Shown piece after piece: positions 9,802 through 18,946 of a stretch of DNA of 64,000 nucleotides (the first letter of the stretch is position 1; every line of letters begins with the position of its first letter). Under the pieces are notes generated by a model, which ran no database searches, was not told the origin of the DNA, and saw nothing but the letters and a program-made list of their open reading frames with translations. A program made the position numbers and the translations under genes. This stretch comes from Geosiphon pyriformis (taxonomy: Eukaryota; Glomeromycota; Glomeromycetes; Archaeosporales; Geosiphonaceae): contig JAAOMT010000197.1 in NCBI GenBank assembly GCA_016748015.1, positions 396,939 through 460,938 of the forward strand. Direction: 5' to 3'.

Positions 9802-12105
9802 AAAAGAGTGATTTAAAAAACTCTTTGTCTCCTTAATTTTATGAATACAATCAGAGCAAAGAGTAAAAAAGCTGCACCTGATATCTGTCCTGAGATATCT
9901 AATAAAATTTCAACCAAAAGAGCTCTCTCTATTGTAGAAGCAACTAGGCAGAATGTTTTAGAAGCCTTTTCCTTATTCAGTAATTATAATAAGCTGCCTT
10001 TGGTAGCCATTAAAGCAACTTCTTCATTTTTGGCTGGTTTCTTATCAGTCAAAGTTTCCTCAAAGAGACACACTTGGGTTAGTTCTAGTATTGCCTCTAC
10101 CCTGACTAAAAGCCCAAAAGTTTTTAATAATAGACTAGTAAATAAGCTGGTCTTTCCTTCTATAGATTCAACATCTGGTGCTTCTAGTACCACCTCTTCA
10201 AAAAAAATGGTCAAAAAGACCAAAAGTTCAGAAAAGTGGAGACAGTCGCTTGTCTCTGCTATTGTTACACCAAACCTCTTTGTGATTTCCAATAAGATCT
10301 TAGATAAGATCTCTATAGCATCATCTGGCATGTTGTCCAAGATGGGCCAAGATTAACCACTGGCTGTGTTGCCAAATGTGATGTCTTCTGATAGATTATT
10401 GCCAGTTTTAAAAGCAAAGCAATCTTTTCCTATCAAGTCATCTGTTCTTGGGAACTGGACTGATCAAATGGAAACTGAATCATCTCCTTCTCTAGTTTCT
10501 GGTGCTATTTCTGGTGGTGCTTAGGAAACTATTACTAGTCATTAAAGATTTGCTGGATGGGTGACCTCTACTCTGGTGCCTGGTGCTACTTTTAAGATTA
10601 AATTGGCTCATGTTAAGGCTGTTTTTCAGTTAGTACATGGTTTCTTGGATGCAAAGTTAGTATCAAAAGACAATGTAAAACTGTTTTGTGTGGAGTTTGC
10701 TTCTCAAGTGTCTTTAGAAGCTGCATTCTTAATTGAGCTTACAAGCTCTGTATATTTGGCCATCCTTAAAATTACCAAGTCTTTGGTAATTTCTGAGTCT
10801 GGTTCCCCTTCTGCTGCTGTTGTACTGTGTGATGTGCCTTTGGGTGTGTCTGCTGCTGATATTAAGACAGCTCTCTGTATGTTTGATAGTGTTACTTGTG
10901 TTGTACTGAAGTTTGCTGGTGTTTGGCAGTATGTGGTAGTTTATTTTAAAAAGTTGAACTCTGCTGTGTTTGCTTTGAATCATTGGTCAGTATTGGTGGG
11001 CAAGGATAGTGTTAGAATCTTTCCCTTGGTGAATCAAAATGAGACTATTTTGTCTCATGATAGATTTAAAACCAAGTTGGTCAATCTTTCTTCTGGCTGT
11101 ACTACCTTTGAAATCAGTAATATGATTTTTTAGGTTGGTGGCCAGACTTGTTTCATTCCTTAGTCTCCTGATTCTAATCATTATCTCTGCTTTGCTCTAG
11201 TTATATTTGGCTCCCAAGTTGATTTGGATCTTACAGTTGCCAAAACTGGTACACTTAGAAAGTGCTGTATCTGGTAAGAGACTCCTAATTGTCAGCATTG
11301 TTTTCAGTATCAAGAAATAGGTCACTTGGCTGTAGACTGTGAGATTGCTTCATCTCCCTTTCTTAAGACTCCCAAGATATTTAAACCACGTTTTGTTGGT
11401 TTTTTGTCTTATGCTAAGACATTTGCTCTCCCTGTTATGTCTGAATTTTCTCTTTTGGTGGCTTTTGCCCCTCCTGTAACTATTGTTGATCCTGCTGTTG
11501 GGTTTAAATTGGACTCTTTGAAAAAGCAAATTTCGATTTTGGCTGCTTTGATAGAGTCTATTGTTAAGCCTGTTGGCTCTTTGATTGCCTTGGTATTTCA
11601 TCTCCTTGATGATAATATTGTTAAAACTGTTCAAGTTGAGAAAGATTTCTTTTTTATGAAATATGCTTCTAACAATTTTGCCAATCTTTTGGTTGGTGTG
11701 TCTAAGAACATTGCTTGTCTTAGATCTGAAGTTGACTTTGGTGGCATGGATTATGATGATATGCAGACCACCAAACCTTCTTTCTTAAGTGAGAACACTG
11801 TTGAATGTATTATAGTTTTGTGACAGATGTTGGGTGCTGAAGTTAGGAGTAGTGTTGAATCTACTAGATTATTTCTTAGTGAGTTTATTTTTGATTCTAG
11901 GAATCTGAATGGTGTTATTGAAAAAATTTGTGAGTTGAAATTATTTCCATCTCCTATTGTTTCAGCTTAGTTAGTGCCTTGATTAACTTAAGTGGTTTGT
12001 CACATATAGAAAATACATGATTCATGTCTAATTTGTAATCCCTTAGTGACACATAGTATTAGATAATGTTTGGGCACACTTTGTTAAAACATAATAAAAA
12101 AAATA
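9802..12105 (+). mobile_element. ORF1-only 'half-LINE' (copy 1)
   Basis: A 2.3-kb unit has one long ORF1 frame (9841-11970) followed at once by a short 3' region and an A/T-rich tail. The 3' region at 11975-12035 aligns by eye with the 3' ends of the LINEs at 39166-39225 (plus), 26480-26545 and 45330-45390 (minus); all share the word AATACATGATTCA or close variants. No endonuclease or reverse-transcriptase sequence lies between. A possible 13-bp target duplication (TATATATATTAAA, 9789-9801 and 12106-12118) flanks it, but it is low complexity. The simplest reading is a non-autonomous LINE derivative that keeps ORF1 and the 3' recognition region. Related decayed copies lie at 41205-41992/60647-60858 and at the left edge of the window. 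Confidence 0.65.
9841..11970 (+). pseudogene. LINE ORF1 (gag-like, zinc-knuckle nucleic-acid-binding protein), interrupted
   Basis: One frame of about 710 codons runs from the ATG at 9841 to the TAG at 11968. It is broken by in-frame stops at 10354, 10522, 10543, 11131, 11161, 11275 and 11821 but by no frameshift. Six of the seven stops are TAA or TAG that fit an original CAA/CAG Gln codon; the seventh is a TGA. The centre holds a Cys-His knuckle (CQHCFQYQEIGHLAVDC) preceded by a segment HWSVLVGKDSVRI that resembles one in LINE-C ORF1. LINE ORF1 proteins coat the element RNA and deliver it to the nucleus. This copy cannot make a full-length product unless stops are suppressed. Confidence 0.7.
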
Positions 12106-13464
12106 TATATATATTAAATTAATTAAATTAATTATAAGTTTACTTAACATGTTATTTTTTTAAAAACTAATAATTTAGATAATCAAATTCAAATAGAATT
12201 ACAAAATAGTTTTTTTGGTATATTAATTATTAATACTTTTGTTTTAATTGCAATTAGTTTTTTATGAGTTTTTTAATTTTATTTGTGTGATAATACTAAT
12301 TTTATACTAAAGATTTTTTTTAATGTTGTAATATAAGTTATTTTTTAATTTCTAATTATTGTATGTATTTATGTATTTTTTTTCAGAACTGAACTAAAAT
12401 CTATTTACTGTTTTGAAATTTTTTTGAAGCTATTTTTGCAATTGTCTAATGTGTTTTTTTAATTTAAAAACACAGAATATTAATAGTTTTTGGCATTTTG
12501 CCTAATTTTTACAATAAAGTTTTTATTAATTAGTAATAATATAAATAATTTTGATAGATTATTTTATTTAATAAATAATACAAATAAGTTTTTTAATACT
12601 TTTTAATTGTGATGATTCAGTTTTTAATATTATTCCTTATTTATTTTTAATTTAAAATTTTTTTTAAATATTTATTAGAAATAAAGATTAAAAGATAATT
12701 AAAGTAAAAAATTGAATTATTAGAATTAATTATTTAGATTATTGTTTTTAATATTAAATTACTATATATATATATATATGTTTATAGTTCTATAAAAAAC
12801 TATATTATAATATTTTTTTTAATATTTTAATTTAATACTTATTACTATTATTAATTAGTACTTACTGTTATTATAAACTGATGTTTATTGCTATTATAAA
12901 ATAATATTTATTATTATATTAATTATTATCTTTCTAAAATTATTACTATATTATTTTTATAACTTTTTATTAAATTTTTTATTAAATTTTAAGTTTCTAT
13001 AGTAGTTTAATACTGTATTATTAATTTGTTATTATAATTTTTAAAATTATAAGTTGTTAAATTAATAATTATTATTTTTATAATTAAATTTAATAATATT
13101 TTATAACAGTTTTTAAATGTTTTAAAAATTTTATAAACTGTTTTTAAATAAAATTTATTGTTGGTTTTTCCAATAAAACTTTTTAACTAATGTATTATTA
13201 TTTTGTTAAATACTCTAATTAATAATATTATATGTTTAAGTATTTTTTAAGTTAATAATAACAATAGTTAATTAGAAGTTTTGTTTTTAGTTATCAAATA
13301 TGCTTAGTATTAATTTTTTTATTTCTATTTTTTTTGTTATTAATATATTGTTTAAGATTATTTCTAATTTTTTGATAATTTTATTAATAAGCTTGTTATT
13401 ATATTTAAAACTAATAGTATATTACTTAAAATTGTGTTTATTTCTATTTTTAATTTTTTTATTG

Positions 13465-13467
<3 letters not shown>
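12106..13467. other. Very AT-rich unresolved sequence, probably decayed repeats
   Basis: About 1.4 kb is almost entirely A and T, with a (TA)n run near 12763-12778 and no open frame of interest. Its texture matches the most heavily mutated retroelement copies elsewhere in the window, but I could not align it to a specific element. Confidence 0.4.

Positions 13468-13500
<33 letters not shown>
13468..13500. repeat. (ATT)11 microsatellite tail of LINE-B
   Basis: Eleven ATT units mark the 3' end of the minus-strand LINE-B (TAA repeats in element sense). LINE-A ends the same way at 26415-26435. Short TAA tails are typical of I-type LINEs. Confidence 0.8.
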
Positions 13501-13578
13501 GATTAATAAGTAAAATCTAATTGCTATTTAATATACAGAATTAAACTAAGTAACTTAAACAAAATATAACTTATATAC

Positions 13579-14434
13579 TGTTACTCATAGAAATATAAGA
13601 AATGTATTAACATAATTATTAGCCAATCAGAAGTAAGCATAGTAAATATGGAATTCCAGAATTCCTCTCAGAAATTGCAGGATTTCAGGAATTTCAGGAT
13701 TCCCAATGAAGAATTGCAGGATTCCAGAATTCCAGAATTCCTTTCAAAGAAATCGCAGGATTCCAGGAATTTCAGGATTCCTGTCATGAAGAATCGAAGA
13801 ATTGAGGAATCTCAATTATGTATATATAGCAGTAGTGTTAGAAACAGAAAAGAGAGAATCAAAAACACAGAATCCTTAGCCTAGAAACACAATCATCAAA
13901 TAAATAATTATTTCATATCTCAATCCACTCCCCACTATCAATCCTTCATGTTGATAATTGATACTTAACCATGCTGGAACAATAGCTCTTGATTATGGCT
14001 ATTGACGGGATACTAATTTGCAAATCATCTTGGCTTATTTTTTTGCTTTCTTTATTTTCTTTTCTTTCTTTTTCTTTATTTTATTTTGTTGTTATATACT
14101 AATTGATAAAAGATTAAGCACTGAGTTATTGACATCAAAGATAGCCTGGTAAAAGACTCAGAAATATGGGTAGGATTTTATATATTATCGGATAGCTTAC
14201 CAGAAGGGCACAACTGCCAGACTAAATCCGGCCACCACGCTGAGAAAGAAATTGGAAAAACTCTTGGAAAATATATCTACTATCGACACTATTGAATCTC
14301 TGTCCATTATACAAAAGACTCAACCAAAACCTTCAGATACAGCATCTTCAGAACAGCTTCAATGAAAGTAGCTTTTGAGCACCAAGTTATGGATTTGTTA
14401 TTTAATTCAATAGCAGAAATAATCACCTGTAACA
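13579..14434 (+). repeat. gypsy-1 5' LTR
   Basis: 856 bp, TG...CA ends. It is about 90 bp longer than the 3' LTR. The extra length comes from an expanded block of GGATTCC/GAATTCC-type repeats at about 13649-13795, just before a TATA-like stretch (about 13817-13828). The rest aligns closely with 22804-23569, with scattered transitions. Confidence 0.9.
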
Positions 14435-14436
14435 TT

Positions 14437-14453
14437 TAGTGCTCTCTGTGAGG
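14437..14453 (+). other. Primer-binding site (mutated)
   Basis: Two bases after the 5' LTR the sequence is TAGTGCTCTCTGTGAGG. In gypsy-2 the equivalent position (from 43014) begins TGGT, so the ancestral site probably began TGG, as expected for pairing with a tRNA 3' CCA. Here it is mutated to TAG, again a G-to-A change. The tRNA was not identified. Confidence 0.6.
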
Positions 14454-14496
14454 TATAATCCTACAGAGAACCAGCACCGACAACACCAAACCAAAA

Positions 14497-16246
14497 GTGG
14501 CAGAATCAGAAAACATAGGAGCAAACCATTTAGAATTTGCAAAATCCTTATTCCAACACTATTGTCAATACTTGGAATTAAACCACAATCATATATCCAC
14601 CAAATCAGCCTTCAATTTCTATGTCAACGAAAAGATTTCTTCTTTATTAGGAACACCAGTGAATACTGAATCAGCAAGAGAAACTTTCTATAAAGAATTA
14701 ATTCAAAACACCAACCTACCAACAAATCATAATTTTGCATCCATCATCACTTAAATCAACAAAAAAATTGAACACTACACTCAACAAAAATATCCAATTA
14801 CATATGCTAGTAAAGACAAGGGAAAATTACAAACACCAGCAGTAACACCCAAAAAATTACAGCCACCTGCTTGGAAGAAAAACAGAGTTGAATCCCCAAG
14901 CAACCCATCCTACCACTATACACCTGGAAGTGCCATCAACATATCATCAACTGACACGTTCTTATCAACTGCGACATCAACATTTGGACAATTCCTATTC
15001 CAAAGTAGACAAAGGAAAACAGAATTGCTAGGACTATATGGTGAATACTTTGAGGGATTTAATTCACGATCATCAACCATCAGGACTTCAATCACCACCG
15101 CCTCCACCAGATTTCAGAATCTCTGATCCGTGGGAAACAGTAGAATCAGAAAAAGAAGAAGAATCAGAGGATCAAGAATTTACTTACTGAAACCCCAGAA
15201 GTTGAAACCCTGAATCTTCAAGCTCAGCAAAATTTAAATATAGAAAATTCGAAAATCAAAACTCAGAATCAGCAAAAACAGAACAATTCAAAACCTGAAT
15301 TAATTAATTAGCAAAACTTACCTCTAATAATTGTCATCAATCAACTGCCAATTAATCCAGTAGCCAAACCTATACAACAGCCACTTCAACTACCACCTCA
15401 ACAACTACTTTAACAGCCACCACAACCATCTAACTTAGACCCAATAGCCTATGCACCCATCACAAAACTCAACAACTTTACTGGTAAAGAGGATGACACT
15501 CAAGTATGGCTGAATGATGTAGAAAAGGCCATCACAGTCAACAGATGGAATGATGCCCGAGCCATGCAAGCCATTCCCTACTTTTTCAAGGATACTGCCG
15601 ATTCATAGTATCAAAGCTTGGTTAATAAACCACAAGATTTTAATGCCTTCAAAGTGGAATTTCTAAGATACTTCAGCAACAACAATAGCATCAATTGCCT
15701 AGTCAATACATTCACCACCATGAAACAAGAAGAAACTGAAGCAGTCACCACTTACCTGGGACGCTTCCATCGAAACTTGGGCCAAATTCAAGCAATTGAC
15801 GATGACTATTTCACAGCACCACAGATATTCAACCAGTTTATTTGTGGCCTATGCAGCAGCATCTTGCAACATGTATGTCCATTGCATCCTGACACACTTC
15901 AAGACACAGTCACATGTGCCAGAGATTTTGAATCTGCTGAGTCAGAGGCTAACCATGCCCAAGCTGTTAATCTAGTAATGAATGGATCATCTGAATTGAA
16001 TTCTAAATTAGAGAAGTTCAGTGAATCAATCAATAAGAGATTGAAAGAATACTTAGCTGACAATCATGCTATTTATCAGCCTCCACAACAACGCAATAAC
16101 CAAGGACATCCTAATTGTGGCCAAAATCAACTGTGTCTATCTTCATCAATCAATCAACAGTGGCAACAAGAAACATGTATCTGCCACTATTGTGGTAACC
16201 AAGGACATATTCAAATTGACTGTCACCAGCGTTTAAATAACCAATG
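14497..16246 (+). pseudogene. gypsy-1 gag with CCHC zinc knuckle
   Basis: The first part (about 14497-15120) reads in one frame and the second (about 15320-16246) in another, so there is an indel between them. The second part contains a retrotransposon-gag-like core (from NNFTGKEDDTQVW through the region at 15720-15920), interrupted by a TAG at 15608 where Trp is expected. It ends with a perfect CX2CX4HX4C knuckle (CHYCGNQGHIQIDC, about 16180-16221). The protein would form the particle and bind element RNA. No ATG start is obvious; the first open frame begins with GTG. It is followed by Pro/Gln-rich sequence up to the protease. Confidence 0.75.
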
Positions 16247-16598
16247 ATCGGGAAATTAATATCAAAACCCTGATTGCTGGTTCCAAACTCCGAATCATTA
16301 TCCAAATCAAAGTCAAGACCAATATTGGAATAATTACTTGTTAATGATGCAGCAACCAATCTATCAACCACCAGTATATTAACCTCCGATTTATCAGCTG
16401 CAGCCACAAGTAATATATCAACTGCAGCCACAAATCATCTATCAACCCCAACCAATTCAAACACTGCTCCAGAACCCAGCTCAAATGACATCAGGCAACC
16501 TTCAATCCAAAGTCACTCAAAACTGAAGATCGGCGATAGTTGTTCACCAACCAATTCCCTATTCGCTAGACCTACCATCAAGATTACATACCCAGAAT

Positions 16599-17170
16599 TT
16601 GGATACCAGTCGCATCCAAAACCCAAATTTCCAACATTATTTAAGTCTCCTGATTACTCCAGAAAACACCACATCCAACAACACAGAATTCAATCAGCAT
16701 GTACCTACCAACACAATTCTACCAGCAACCATCTCTAGCAATGAATCCCTAGTAGTCATCTTTCCTTTCGAACTCGAAGAAAACACACCAATACCATTAT
16801 TCAGTAGAGCTGCCCTCGAAGAGAAACCCATAACAGCAATGTACACAGATGCCAGAGTTGATGGTCATCCCATCAAACTCATCCTAGATAGTGAATCAGC
16901 TGGCAACATAATCACATGACAACTCATAGATCAATTAGGTCACTGAGTTGATCGAACTGCCAGTGCCAGAATCATTACAGCCGATGGAGTGACCAAAACT
17001 TCAATCGGTGAAATCGACGAGTTTTTTTTTGAAGTTAATGGCATCGTGACTCCTATTAAAGTTCTAGTAATGGAAGCCACTCAATACCAAGCTCTCGTTG
17101 GTAATGACTGGCTATCCAAAGTCAATGCAACGTTAAACTGGAACACCCAGGAACTCCAACTAATGTATTA
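16599..17170 (+). pseudogene. gypsy-1 aspartic protease region
   Basis: The frame contains the segment LILDSESAGNIIT (about 16878-16916), which matches the retropepsin active-site pattern hydrophobic-D-S/T-G-hydrophobic with Gly changed to Glu (GGA to GAA). A stop follows at 16917. The second half (from about 16989) contains EATQYQALVGNDWL, a typical downstream part of gypsy proteases. The enzyme would cut Gag-Pol. The active-site change and stops make this copy inactive. The same region is split by LINE-C in gypsy-2. Confidence 0.75.
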
Positions 17171-17549
17171 GGGCCAACACATACGTGTCCTGGCCACGTA
17201 TGGCCATTTCAAAACGCCTCCAAGAGAGAAACTATTGATCGAACTGGAGGAGGAGAAAGAAAAGCCTACCTGGGAAGCCTACCAAATATTGTGGGCTGAT
17301 GAAGAGCACAACAAGCTGCCATCAATACTCTCCTGGGATGACAACAACAAGGAAAAAGGGAAACAAAAGGAAAAACTTACCTGAGAAACTGATGATCTGA
17401 CATGGACTGACAACGACGAAAGCGAACTGACTTCAAGCTGGGGATGAGAAGAAGACAAAGAAAATAAAGGGAAAGAAAAAGAAAAAGAGACCACCCAAAC
17501 CACCACTGCTTATAACACCCACACTATACCACAACAATCTACCTATCAT

Positions 17550-17813
17550 TGACCTAAACTTATATGCATCGATTGTGGTAAGAAATTGTCGTCAATAGGC
17601 ACATGCTGTGATGACGATAAGGAATACCACACTGCAACAAAATTCTACTGTCGTCCATGCTTATTCAAATGCTTTAGACAACCAAAGAGGCAAGGAAAAT
17701 GGGATAACCAACCTTGTCTCACTTGTGGGAAGACCCTGCTAGATGAAGGAATGTGGAACGACATCCCAAGACATGAAAAACGTGCAATGTATCATGTCAA
17801 TACACAATGCTAA
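17550..17813 (+). pseudogene. Cys-rich zinc-ribbon-like module between protease and dUTPase
   Basis: In the gag-pro frame there are repeated Cys pairs: CIDCGKK, CC, CRPC, CLTCGK and a terminal C, in about 85 codons, ending at TAA 17811. Spacing suggests one or two zinc-binding ribbons. Gypsy-2 keeps the same pattern at about 53546-53770, so it belongs to the family and is not a chance frame. A second Cys-pair cluster (CQYCLIPC...CNEC) lies in the next frame at about 18118-18170. Function unknown; nucleic-acid binding is a guess. The change of frame near 17812 could be programmed frameshifting or an indel. Confidence 0.55.
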
Positions 17814-17814
17814 T

Positions 17815-18942
17815 AAGTGACTGGGTAAGGAAAAGAACCCCAATGGAAGCAGCCTGGCGAAGAGCCGTACAGCAACTGAACAGTTGCCCACATGACGATG
17901 ACAAAATTTGGTGAATAGCACTCGCCAAAATCGAAGGAGTGACGCCAGAAGAAATAAAAATGATCAAAGACAACCCCCCAGAACCTTTAGAGCTTAACTG
18001 GGATGCAGAACCCATCATAAACCTCCTGAATCCGGAACAATTTCATGAACACTACCAAGAATTAGCACCCACAAGGGAAGAAGGAGAACAACAGTTAGAG
18101 CAGTTGAATGCTTGACTATGTCAATACTGCCTAATTCCCTGTGACTTCCAGTATTGTAATGAGTGTGACCTCATTTACAATCCACCACCACGCATGATCT
18201 ACTCAATCCCTGAAGAAGAAGAACCAATCAGCAGCTGCACATCAGAATCAAAATCGCTGATCAATCGCGATTCAAACTCTGATGATAACAATGATAACAA
18301 TGGTTCAAGCTCCATTCAAATTGGCAATGACAATGAAAACAATTCAGACTCAGATTCAAAACCCGATGTAAACTATGAACAATACATTGCACTACCAGAT
18401 CTCTCCAAAGAACAAGAGTTGAAATGGTATAGTGACCATGGAGAAGATATTATGCCAGAATGTGCACATGACACAGATGCAGAGTTTGATCTGAGATATT
18501 CAGGAAAAGAGGCCATCAAATTAGAACTGCATTCATGCACCTGCATTGATCTGAAAATAGCACTAGAAATTCCGGCAACAACAATGGTTCAATTAGCATC
18601 TAGAAGTAGTTTAGTGAAAAGAGGGATCAATATAAGAGGAGGAATAATTAACACGGGATATGTAGGAAATATCATCACTATGCTACAAAATGACTCAGAA
18701 AAGGCCTATATAATAGAGCCCAACAAAAAAATAGCACAGGCAATATTCCTGCCTCTGATTAGAGTAGCTCAGTTAGTGTTAGTGGGAAAGAGGGAGGAAT
18801 TAGGAATAACAGTGAGGGAAATACAAGGATTTGGATCAACGGATAGAATAGAGGTACCAGTTAATATGGCAAAGGAAGAAATTGTTGGCCAAGGAAAAAT
18901 TATTTCAACTGGTCAAGCTATTTCTATTCCACCATATAGCTA
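17815..18942 (+). pseudogene. gypsy-1 pol, N-terminal part: acidic linker and dUTPase domain
   Basis: This frame opens at about 17813 and holds an acidic linker, a Cys cluster and then about 170 codons (18410-18910) with the ordered motifs of trimeric dUTPase: DAEFDLRYS (motif 1), ASRSSLVKRG (2), GGIINTGYVGN (3), KKIAQAIFLP (4) and GFGSTD (5). dUTPase hydrolyses dUTP and so limits uracil incorporation into cDNA. Motif 3 has Asn where the catalytic Asp is usual (G-x-I-D), and gypsy-2 also has Asn there (about 54515-54530), so activity is doubtful. Stops at about 17914 and 18115 interrupt the linker. The frame ends at TAG 18941, then continues in frame into RT. Confidence 0.75.
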
Positions 18943-18946
18943 GTAC

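Noticed and set aside
9984-10340. Minus-strand 118-codon frame opposite ORF1
   Set aside because: The plus-strand frame is conserved in a second copy (60647-60858), while this one has no conserved counterpart.
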